Positions 1 to 5,599 of a DNA stretch of 5,599 nt are shown here, piece after piece; within the stretch, counting starts at the first letter, position 1; the number at the start of each line of letters is the position of its first letter. This DNA is from Granulicella sp. UBA5172 (GTDB lineage Bacteria > Acidobacteriota > Terriglobia > Terriglobales > Acidobacteriaceae). Location: contig DHWW01000230.1 in NCBI GenBank assembly GCA_002413385.1, positions 9,017-14,615 of the forward strand, written 5' to 3'. The notes beneath the pieces were generated by a model. It searched no databases and had not been told where the DNA came from. It worked only from the letters and a program-made list of their open reading frames with translations. The position numbers were made by a program, and so were the translations under genes.

Positions 1-79
1 AAGGAAGGTAGCACGCGCAATACGTCGCGCTGTGTGCCATGCAGGCCAATCAAACTCGACCCGTTATTCGAAGACTTTT

Positions 80-169
80 GGCTCGATTGCGCAATATCGT
101 TCCTACAAATATTCCAACTTGCTGCAGATCCTGTCCGACTTCCTGTCCGACCCCCTCCCCAATCGAGCC
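80..169 (-). repeat. Perfect 10-bp inverted repeat overlapping the previous structure
   Basis: GGCTCGATTG at 80-89 is the exact reverse complement of CAATCGAGCC at 160-169, with 70 nt between. The right arm shares positions 166-169 with the left arm of the 166-239 inverted repeat, so both stems cannot form completely at once. A short palindrome, ATTGCGCAAT, overlaps the left arm at 86-95. Confidence 0.4.
129..152. repeat. Tandem duplication of a 12-bp unit
   Basis: TCCTGTCCGACT (129-140) is followed directly by TCCTGTCCGACC (141-152), 11 of 12 bases identical. It lies in the spacer inside the 80-169 inverted repeat. Most likely a small slippage duplication in non-coding DNA. Confidence 0.6.
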
Positions 170-239
170 CAATTTTCGCCGATTTACCACGACTGGGTGC
201 GAAGAAGACACACCAGTGAAAGTGTGCCAAAATCGGGCT
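166..239 (-). repeat. Nested inverted repeat downstream of tRNA-Cys (possible RNA structure)
   Basis: In the minus-strand RNA, AGCCCGAUUUU (239-229) can pair with AAAAUUGGGCU (176-166) as an 11-bp stem with one G-U pair. Inside it, GGCACAC (228-222) pairs with GUGUGUC (213-207) around an 8-nt loop, again with one G-U. It starts 37 nt after the tRNA-Cys CCA end. No long U-run follows, so it is at best a weak intrinsic terminator. It may instead be the trailer fold or a structured element of unknown role. Confidence 0.4.
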
Positions 240-276
240 TATTCTACTGAATCTATTGGTTTTATTGGGTAAAATT

Positions 277-351
277 TGGAGGCGCGGGTCGGGATCGAAC
301 CGACGCATAAAGGTTTTGCAGACCTCTCCCTTACCACTTGGGTACCGCGCC
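277..351 (-). tRNA. tRNA-Cys (anticodon GCA)
   Basis: A 75-nt cloverleaf with encoded CCA. The acceptor stem pairs GGCGCGG (351-345) with CCGCGCC (287-281). The D stem is a 3-bp CCC/GGG with a 9-nt loop. The anticodon stem GAGGT/ACCTT (one G-T pair) closes the loop CTGCAAA, with anticodon GCA at 319-317. The T arm GTCGG/CCGAC has loop TTCGATC. The discriminator base is U73 (280), the identity base expected for cysteine. It reads UGC and UGU codons. I see no strong promoter of its own in the 107-nt spacer (352-458), so co-transcription with tRNA-Gly is likely. A plus-strand frame over this gene giving a protein that starts MEARVGIEPTHK is a familiar false protein produced by antisense tRNA sequence. 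Confidence 0.97.
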
Positions 352-458
352 CCATGGACTACATATCAACCCCACACACTCATAGCTCGGGATTGTACAG
401 AACACCCGAATCTAGCGTGAAATGTACTGTCATGAGAGCTGAAAGAGGAGGAGGTTGT

Positions 459-533
459 TGGAGCGGGAGACCGGGGTCGAACCGGCGACATCTTCCTTGG
501 CAAGGAAGCACTCTACCACTGAGCTACTCCCGC
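459..533 (-). tRNA. tRNA-Gly (anticodon GCC)
   Basis: A 75-nt cloverleaf with encoded CCA. The acceptor stem pairs GCGGGAG (533-527) with CTCCCGC (469-463). The D arm is GCTC/GAGT (last pair C-G to T-type wobble) with a 7-nt loop AGTGGTA. The anticodon stem CTTCC/GGAAG closes the loop TTGCCAA, with anticodon GCC at 501-499. The variable loop is 5 nt, the T arm has loop TTCGACC, and U73 precedes CCA (461-459). It reads GGC and GGU glycine codons. It follows a well-placed promoter and precedes tRNA-Cys by 107 nt on the same strand. An antisense frame through it is spurious. Confidence 0.97.
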
Positions 534-546
534 CCTGCCATGGATA

Positions 547-575
547 AGTATAGCGGCCCATTTGCGGATTTGCAA
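547..575 (-). promoter_or_regulatory. Sigma-70-type promoter for the tRNA-Gly/tRNA-Cys unit
   Basis: On the minus strand a -35 box TTGCAA (575-570, 4 of 6 consensus bases) is followed by exactly 17 nt and a -10 box TATACT (552-547, 5 of 6). Transcription would start near 540, about 7 nt before the mature 5' end of tRNA-Gly, a typical short tRNA leader. It lies in the 65-nt gap after the secretin stop. Confidence 0.7.
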
Positions 576-598
576 TGACGGTGATGATGCTTCCGTAG

Positions 599-2674
599 CT
601 ACGGTGTTGCGACGCCGGAACCGGAGCGGACTGCTGCAATACGTCTGCTGGAAATCTGCATTCGCCCGGCACGCACAATGTGCGGTGTGATCGTGATCAG
701 TAGTTCTGTTGACGATTTCTGGCGGTCCTGCTCGGTGCCCTGAAAGCCGGGAAGTTCGCTGAGGCCTGGTAGGCCCAAAAGTGCCTTCGTCTCATTCGTG
801 TTGACGAGCGTAGCAAGCATCGCTGTCTGTCCCGCAGGAATCGAAATTGTAGATGTAAGAGCGCGATTATTCAGGATGGGAATGCTGTTGATGCTGCCGC
901 CGGCCAGGGCTTCGATCTTCATATCCAGTGCTAAGGAGACTTCGTCGCTATGGAGGATATGCGGTGTCATCTTCAGTGTGATGCCGAGGTCCTCATATTG
1001 AAACTGTGGCACGTTTACAGAGTTGCTTCCCAGATATTGGGAGAGCAGCGAACTGACGCTGGTTCCGTTGATGTTGAGACCCGATAGAGAGGAGGCGAGG
1101 GAGCTGCTGACGCCTGAACTGTAGGTCGCGGTCACAATGGGATAGCGCGTGCCGGCGCGGAAGTTGACCGACTGCCGGTCGCTGGAACGGATCTGTACGG
1201 CATCGAGCAAGCGCACATCACTCGAGTTCAAAGCCAGGCTGAAGCTCGAATTTGAGCCAAGATAGAGGCCAGCGAAGGTGAGGCCGCCGCCGAAGACACC
1301 TAGCAGGTTGGTGTATTGAGAAGCGCTGACCGTACCCGATGCAACCAGGAAGCCGACTTCAGAGATGAGATTCTGGAGCGGGCTACCATTCAGTGTAAGT
1401 AGCCCTGCCGCGATGGCCTGATTGAGAAGCGACTGATTTGCGCTCACCAATGATTGTGCCTCCGCGGCGATGCTGAAGACTCCAACCGAACCTGGAAGCG
1501 TGGCCCCGACGTTATTGTCGATGGACTTATCGATTTCGTAGAGATTTACATCGAAGAGAACCTCTGGGTTGCCGTCGAGCATGTCGTCGTAGACGGCATT
1601 GACCTGGCGAAGGATGTTCTCATTCCCGCGCAGAAGTAAGTACCCACCTGTCGAACTGGCGGTCACCTGCTTAACGTCGAAGATATTGCGAGCGAGGTTG
1701 GCGAGTTCCTGCATCTCGTCGTTGGTACGGCCAGGGAGATAGACGGTCTCTTCAACCTGAGGCATCAGGGCATTACGGCTTTCTGGCGTGTTTTTGGCGA
1801 TAAGCACATTCTTTGGCTGGACGGGAACCGCGAAGACATTAGCCGCAACGTCAAGTACACGGGCTGCATCGTCAAAGGATACGTTATCCATATCAAGGCT
1901 AAGAGGAGCGTCGCCAGTTATGGGTGGATCGAAGCTTACAGTGATGCCGTAGAGGCTATAGACATTGCGAATGACGGTCTGGGGGTCTCCGTGGAGGTGG
2001 ATGTTATGTCTACCGGATAGGGGTATCAGTTCGACGGGACCGCGGAGTCTAGAGGCGATGTCCTCGGCGGGATATTTCATCGGGTCGATGCTGGAGTAGA
2101 ACATGCCCGGCGCTTTGCTGACCCTTGGAGCGGTGGTTGCAGGCGTGGGAGCGGCATCGAAGTGCTGAGCAACCACGCGATTCTCTGGATCGATGGCATG
2201 TGCTTGATTGAGAAGTGCGTCGGAACGCGCCGTGTCACCGCGCGCGTGGGCTGCTGCCGCGCTTTGCACTAGTTCGGTGACATAGTTTTCGCGAGTGACG
2301 ATGAGCGCGAGCGCGTAGTCACGATTGTTTGGATTTAGATTTGCAGCCTTTTCGAAGCTGCGCTCGGCAGCTGCCAGATCCTTGTGCTCGACCTGCTTTG
2401 CCCCTTCGAGATAGGCATCGTCAGCCTCCTTAGCCTGTTTGGCTGAGAGGGAGGGGGCTGTTGACTTGGAGTTGGGCTTGGATGCTCTCGATTGCGTGAG
2501 CGCCGGGTTTGCTCCAGCAGGAATACTGGCAGGGCTGTTGGCGGCGCTGCTCGATTGAGTTCGCGCGGCCGCCGGCAAAAAGCCGGAGGCAATGAGAAGC
2601 GGAAAGCCCAACACTCCTGCACGGATTGTCGAGCTGGGCCAATGTGGTCCCCGCGAGTGGAATGGACGAAGCAT
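599..2674 (-). CDS. Outer-membrane secretin (type II secretion / type IV pilus superfamily) with TPR-like N-terminus
   Basis: Secretins form ring channels in the outer membrane for type II/III secretion or type IV pili. From the ATG at 2674 the 691-residue product has a signal peptide (Arg at 3, 8 and 18; hydrophobic stretch 19-33; likely cleavage near LPAAA, 33-37). A Ser/Ala/Pro linker follows, then two TPR-like units (about 83-116 and 133-165), one STN/N0-like domain (about 212-294), one secretin_N-like domain (about 307-366) and the secretin barrel domain (about 370-668). Barrel landmarks are EDLGITLKMTPHI (561-573), AGQTAMLATLV (614-624), LPGLSELPGF (635-644) and TELLITITPHIV (656-667). 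The frame stays open upstream to 2875, but that stretch overlaps the Fis-type gene out of frame and is Arg/Pro-rich without family features, so 2674 is preferred. It could be a GspD, PilQ or Tad-type paralogue; no pilin, ATPase or platform gene is in view. Confidence 0.9.
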   Translation of the reverse strand: MLRPFHSRGPHWPSSTIRAGVLGFPLLIASGFLPAAARTQSSSAANSPASIPAGANPALTQSRASKPNSKSTAPSLSAKQAKEADDAYLEGAKQVEHKDLAAAERSFEKAANLNPNNRDYALALIVTRENYVTELVQSAAAAHARGDTARSDALLNQAHAIDPENRVVAQHFDAAPTPATTAPRVSKAPGMFYSSIDPMKYPAEDIASRLRGPVELIPLSGRHNIHLHGDPQTVIRNVYSLYGITVSFDPPITGDAPLSLDMDNVSFDDAARVLDVAANVFAVPVQPKNVLIAKNTPESRNALMPQVEETVYLPGRTNDEMQELANLARNIFDVKQVTASSTGGYLLLRGNENILRQVNAVYDDMLDGNPEVLFDVNLYEIDKSIDNNVGATLPGSVGVFSIAAEAQSLVSANQSLLNQAIAAGLLTLNGSPLQNLISEVGFLVASGTVSASQYTNLLGVFGGGLTFAGLYLGSNSSFSLALNSSDVRLLDAVQIRSSDRQSVNFRAGTRYPIVTATYSSGVSSSLASSLSGLNINGTSVSSLLSQYLGSNSVNVPQFQYEDLGITLKMTPHILHSDEVSLALDMKIEALAGGSINSIPILNNRALTSTISIPAGQTAMLATLVNTNETKALLGLPGLSELPGFQGTEQDRQKSSTELLITITPHIVRAGRMQISSRRIAAVRSGSGVATP

Positions 2675-2703
2675 GATCTTCAGATTTAGACGCGGGAACG
2701 TGG

Positions 2704-3000
2704 CTAACGTCCGCCGGAGACGATTTGCAGGCCTGGGCGAGCCATCCGCGCTGGGCGAACGGACGTAGGAGGGCGGCGCATACCCTGCCGTATCTGCGTC
2801 GAATCCATGCCGAGTTCGGCGATGGTGCGGCTGAGCGTATTGCGGTGCATGCCTAGCTCTTCTGCGGCCTTGCACTGATTGCCGCGATGACGCGAAAGCA
2901 CTTCGAGGATGTAGCGCTTCTTAAACTCACGCACCGCGTCGGTGTAAGTGATACCAGCGGCGTGCATCTGGAGGACGAGGTTGTCGAGTTCGCGTTTCAA
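2704..3000 (-). CDS. Small Fis-type helix-turn-helix DNA-binding protein
   Basis: The 98-residue protein carries a Fis/NtrC-type C-terminal helix-turn-helix (HTH_8) at residues about 26-65. A long helix (TDAVREFKKRYILEVLSRHR) leads into GNQCKAAEELGMHRNTLSR, where the GNQxxAAxxLGxxRxTL pattern is diagnostic. No receiver or AAA+ domain is present, so this is a stand-alone DNA-binding module, probably dimeric. Unlike E. coli Fis, where the HTH ends the protein, there is a further tail of about 32 residues rich in Arg and Pro (67-98), likely disordered. The start is TTG at 3000: an in-frame TAG lies upstream with no ATG or GTG between, and a purine-rich ribosome site sits 9-11 nt before it. An internal ATG (Met12) is the alternative but would trim the first helix. 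The gene precedes the secretin by 29 nt and may regulate it or the operon; that is inference. Confidence 0.88.
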   Translation of the reverse strand: MKRELDNLVLQMHAAGITYTDAVREFKKRYILEVLSRHRGNQCKAAEELGMHRNTLSRTIAELGMDSTQIRQGMRRPPTSVRPARMARPGLQIVSGGR

Positions 3001-3009
3001 TCGCGGAGG

Positions 3010-3017
3010 CTTCCTTT
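3010..3017 (-). promoter_or_regulatory. Ribosome binding site supporting the TTG start of the Fis-type gene
   Basis: On the minus strand these bases read AAAGGAAG, a good partial match to the Shine-Dalgarno consensus, ending 9 nt before the TTG at 3000. No other start codon in this frame lies between the upstream in-frame stop and this TTG, which makes TTG the best start. Confidence 0.55.
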
Positions 3018-3065
3018 TGTGGAATTGATGTTGGCCCTGGTTGGGAACCGACTACATGCTTACAT

Positions 3066-3614
3066 CTAAGTGTGCGACGAGAGGCCGTGCTTGATCCAAT
3101 CGGGTGTCGTGTGCTTAAGGTGGTTTAGGCCGTCAAGCAACCGCAGTCTGAGATCGGAGGGCATGACGAAGGATACAGCATGAGCGGCCCGAAGAAAATA
3201 CGGAGCGAGGAGAGAATTTTCAATCCAGGGGGCCGCGGGCAGGAAAGCGGTGACGGCGAGTAGGAGGGCGACGCCCAGAATTGCTCCGCGAATTGCTCCA
3301 AAAAGCGCTCCCAGAAGGCGGTCGACAAAGCCCAGGCCGACGGCTGAGGCGGTGCTGCGGAGCAGCTTCCCGATGAGGCTGCCAACGACCATCGTGATCG
3401 CCAGAATCAGCAAAAATGCAGCAAGCTGTGCGATTTGCGTCGAGTTGATCAGGCCCTTGAGGTCTACTGCAAGGCTACGGTAGAACCAGCAGGCTAAGAG
3501 GAAACCCAGGATAAGTCCTCCCAGGGCGAAGGCCTCTTGGAAGAAGCCACGGATCACCGCCCTGACCACCGAGTAGGTGAGCAGGATGGCGAGGAGCCAA
3601 TCGAGGGGATTCAT
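3066..3614 (-). CDS. cvpA: CvpA family inner-membrane protein
   Basis: The 182-residue product has four predicted membrane segments at about 4-20, 28-46, 61-83 and 100-125, followed by a soluble amphipathic C-terminal tail of about 55 residues. The layout and the motifs RGFFQE (22-27) and GFVDRLLGALFGAIRG (95-110) match the CvpA/colicin V production family, which is about 160-180 residues long. The family was named for a role in colicin V export in E. coli and is linked to envelope stress tolerance elsewhere; its biochemical activity is not settled. The ATG start is 2 nt after the smc stop with only a weak ribosome site, so translation is probably coupled to smc. The stop is TAG, and the next gene begins 65 nt later. 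The family call is firm; a specific role here is not inferable. Confidence 0.9.
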   Translation of the reverse strand: MNPLDWLLAILLTYSVVRAVIRGFFQEAFALGGLILGFLLACWFYRSLAVDLKGLINSTQIAQLAAFLLILAITMVVGSLIGKLLRSTASAVGLGFVDRLLGALFGAIRGAILGVALLLAVTAFLPAAPWIENSLLAPYFLRAAHAVSFVMPSDLRLRLLDGLNHLKHTTPDWIKHGLSSHT

Positions 3615-3616
3615 GG

Positions 3617-5599
3617 TTAGGCTGCGCTGCGGGAGTCTTGATTGCCCCTGGCCTCGCGGCCCTTGCTGCGGCCGCCGAGGGAGACACTGACGATCTTCGA
3701 AACACCCGGTTCCTGCATGGTGACGCCATACATCACGTCTGCCTGCTCCATGGTGCGTTTGGAGTGGGTGATGACAACGAATTGGGTGGTCTCCGACATC
3801 TCGGCGATAAGTCGTGCGAATCGACCGACATTGGTCTCGTCCAGAGGTGCGTCGACCTCGTCGAGAACACAGAAGGGAGCGGGTTGGAACTGGAAGATGC
3901 CGACCAGCAGGGAGAGTGCGGTGAGGGCTTTTTCACCACCTGAGAGTAGAAGGACGTTTTGCTGCTTTTTGCCCGGTGGCGAAGCGATGATGTCGATGCC
4001 GCTGAGGTCGGCGCTCTTGCCGTTGACAGGGTCAATCTCAGTGAGGCGCATGAAGGCTTGCCCGCCGCCGAATAACTTGGTGAAGGTGGCAGCGAAGTTC
4101 TCGTTGATGATCTTGTATGCCTCGTCGAACTTGATGCGCGAGACGTCGTCGATCTCCTTGATGGAAGCCTGGGTGTTCTCGATGGAGTCGAGGAGATCCT
4201 TGCGCTGGGTCTCGAGGAAGGTGTGGCGCTCTGATGTCTCGTGGAATTCCTCAAGGGCCATCATGTTGACCGGGCCCATGGCTTCGAGGCGCTGCTTGAT
4301 GGAGCGCGCTGCCTCATCTTCTGCACTCAGAGCTTCGGCTTCAATGCGGACGATGGTGGTGTCTTCGCGCAGGGTGACAGCTTCTACGGAGAGGTCATTG
4401 AGGCATGTGGCCTCCAGGTGCTCGAGATCTGAAGAGAGTTTGGCGGCGCGGGCGCTAAGGGTCGCTCGCTGCTCCCGCAGTTCCTCGGTTTCATGGCGAA
4501 GAGTGCGCAGCCGCGCGTCAAGATCGGACATCGAGGCACGTAAGGCGGCCGCCTCGCCGGATAAGGTTTCACCTTCGGCGATAGCCTGAGCGCGCATTTC
4601 GGTCAACTCGGTGTGCCTGAGTGAGAGTTCAGTGGTCTCTTCTTCGCGGCGCTGCTTTTCGGAGGCTGCGCTGATGAGTTGTGACTCCAGCTGTGCGATG
4701 CGTTGTGACTGGCTTTCGTAGAGACGGTTGGTCTGCTCGAAGTTGGCGTTTGCATTGCGGCGGCGTTCTTCCAGGCCGGCGAGTGCGGCAGCAGCGGCGC
4801 TCGCTGCGACCTGCAACTCTTCGCGGCTGAGGCGAAGGGAGAGGATTGTCTCAGTAAGCTCTGCGACCTGCTGCTCTGTTTTTTGACGCTCTGAATCGAG
4901 CGACAACGCTTCCTCGCGTTTGCGGGTGATGAGATCCTGACGCTGCTGGCGCTGATCGCTGTTACGCCCGGCCGCGATTTGCCACTGCTGGAGGCGGCTC
5001 TCGATGCGCGCTGATTCCTGCTCCATCTGACGCAGGGCGGCGCCAGAGTTGGCGCTTTCGCGCTCGGCGTCGCGGCGTTCGTGGCTCTTGGAGTCGAGGG
5101 CTGTGGTGTAGTCGGCGATCTCGCGGGTGAGCGCTACGGTCGCTAGCTCGTTCTGAGACAGCTCCGCCTCAACGCCGTTGAGCTTGGTCTGCAACTCGGC
5201 GAGTTCGCGCTTGAGCGCGAGGGGGCCTTGTTCGCGAGGCTTTCCACCTGTAACCGTGACGTTATGAAAAGCCTCACCAGAGGGAGAGAGAAAAAATGCA
5301 TGGGGATGGGCTAGCGCTAGTCTGCGCGCGGTATCGGTGTCGGGAGCTACAAAGCCATCGCGAAGCTTGGGCAGAATGGCCTCGAGCGAGTGGCCGAAGC
5401 CGTTGAGGACGCGGATGCAGTCTTTCAGCGCAACCACGCCTTCTCCTGGGTTTGCAATGCCTTCGATAGGGAGGCTTGCGTCCACGCCATCGGGGTGGAC
5501 AAGGAACGTTGCGCGGCCAGCGACGTCGGTCTGGAGGAGGCGGACACCATCGTTGGCGGCGTCCCAGCTGCGGACGACGATGTAGTTGAGCTCGTCGCG
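3617..5599 (-). CDS. smc: Chromosome segregation ATPase SMC, C-terminal half (5' end outside window)
   Basis: SMC forms the ring-shaped ATPase that compacts and segregates the chromosome, normally with ScpA and ScpB. The frame is open to the right edge, giving 660 residues of a protein usually near 1,200 long; the Walker A head and first coiled coil are missing. Residues 1 to about 118 look like the hinge (it begins RDELNYIVVRSWDAAN). Residues about 128-440 are Glu/Gln/Arg-rich heptad coiled coil. The C-terminal head has the ABC signature LSGGEKAL (552-559), Walker B and D-loop FCVLDEVDAPLDE (576-588) and the switch histidine in VVITHSK (H612), so all C-terminal ATPase elements are present. 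The tail is short and basic. A GTG at 5485 is an internal valine, because hinge sequence continues upstream of it. The TAA stop lies 2 nt before the CvpA-family start, suggesting coupled translation. Confidence 0.96.
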   Translation of the reverse strand, partial: RDELNYIVVRSWDAANDGVRLLQTDVAGRATFLVHPDGVDASLPIEGIANPGEGVVALKDCIRVLNGFGHSLEAILPKLRDGFVAPDTDTARRLALAHPHAFFLSPSGEAFHNVTVTGGKPREQGPLALKRELAELQTKLNGVEAELSQNELATVALTREIADYTTALDSKSHERRDAERESANSGAALRQMEQESARIESRLQQWQIAAGRNSDQRQQRQDLITRKREEALSLDSERQKTEQQVAELTETILSLRLSREELQVAASAAAAALAGLEERRRNANANFEQTNRLYESQSQRIAQLESQLISAASEKQRREEETTELSLRHTELTEMRAQAIAEGETLSGEAAALRASMSDLDARLRTLRHETEELREQRATLSARAAKLSSDLEHLEATCLNDLSVEAVTLREDTTIVRIEAEALSAEDEAARSIKQRLEAMGPVNMMALEEFHETSERHTFLETQRKDLLDSIENTQASIKEIDDVSRIKFDEAYKIINENFAATFTKLFGGGQAFMRLTEIDPVNGKSADLSGIDIIASPPGKKQQNVLLLSGGEKALTALSLLVGIFQFQPAPFCVLDEVDAPLDETNVGRFARLIAEMSETTQFVVITHSKRTMEQADVMYGVTMQEPGVSKIVSVSLGGRSKGREARGNQDSRSAA

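Larger units (their letters stand above)
1..276. other. Intergenic region with no supported gene
   Basis: Overlapping short plus-strand frames between 32 and 272 (61-77 codons) resemble no family I recognise, and three frames being open together argues for chance. The minus strand has no comparable frame. The visible content is the tRNA-Cys 3' flank, the tandem duplication and the inverted repeats listed separately. It seems less GC-rich than the protein genes by eye. It may be a 5' leader of a minus-strand gene lying left of the window, or a relic. Confidence 0.6.

Noticed and set aside
160..240. T-box or other known riboswitch in the tRNA-Cys flank
   Set aside because: A GTGGTA stretch loosely recalls the T-box core, but the remaining conserved bases and a terminator/antiterminator pair with a U-run are absent.
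1..276. Integration site or mobile element at the tRNA-Cys 3' end
   Set aside because: No copy of the tRNA 3' end recurs in the window and no integrase or transposase coding is visible.
438..458. CCTCCTCCT-type sequence after tRNA-Gly resembling the 16S rRNA anti-Shine-Dalgarno end
   Set aside because: Only a short polypyrimidine match with no other rRNA sequence nearby; chance is sufficient.
276..578. Plus-strand open frame of 100 codons across both tRNA genes
   Set aside because: It is the antisense of tRNA-Cys and tRNA-Gly; the resulting peptides are well-known false proteins in databases.
430..678. Minus-strand open frame of 82 codons across tRNA-Gly
   Set aside because: It runs through the tRNA and the end of the secretin gene in another frame and has no protein features.
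2675..2875. Longer secretin start giving 67 extra N-terminal residues
   Set aside because: The extension overlaps the Fis-type gene out of frame and would bury the signal peptide that begins at 2674.
3642..4589. Plus-strand open frame of 315 codons opposite smc
   Set aside because: It lies wholly antisense to the conserved SMC head and coiled coil, and its Ser/Arg-rich composition is that of a shadow frame in GC-rich DNA.
5483..5485. GTG as a start for a shorter 622-residue SMC-like protein
   Set aside because: The same frame continues upstream to the window edge with recognisable SMC hinge sequence, so this is an internal valine.

Overview
The window looks like ordinary chromosomal backbone DNA from a moderately GC-rich Gram-negative bacterium. 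The signal-peptide-bearing secretin implies an outer membrane. The style of the proteins (SMC hinge, Fis-like regulator, secretin with an N-terminal TPR region) and the gene order suggest an Acidobacteriota member of the Terriglobia type. That assignment is pattern memory and no search was run, so it is tentative. No phage, transposase, CRISPR or defence gene is visible.

Every gene I can support lies on the minus strand, so the window reads from right to left. From 5599 to 3617 is the C-terminal half of the chromosome-partitioning ATPase SMC, cut by the window edge inside its hinge. After 2 nt comes a four-helix CvpA-family membrane protein (3614-3066). After 65 nt comes a small Fis-type helix-turn-helix protein with a TTG start (3000-2704). 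After 29 nt comes a 691-residue secretin with a signal peptide and a TPR-like N-terminal region (2674-599). The spacing fits a single transcript.

After another 65 nt, which hold a good sigma-70-type promoter (575-547), come tRNA-Gly(GCC) (533-459) and tRNA-Cys(GCA) (351-277), both with encoded CCA. No terminator is obvious between the secretin and the tRNAs. The left 276 bases hold no convincing gene. They contain a 12-bp tandem duplication and two overlapping inverted repeats that could form alternative RNA stems downstream of tRNA-Cys.

Functionally, SMC compacts and segregates the chromosome, CvpA sits in the inner membrane, the Fis-like protein probably binds DNA, and the secretin would form an outer-membrane channel for a pilus or type II-like export machine whose other parts are not here. 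The pairing of a DNA-binding regulator with an orphan secretin behind smc is the most interesting part of the arrangement. I see no clearly novel system.
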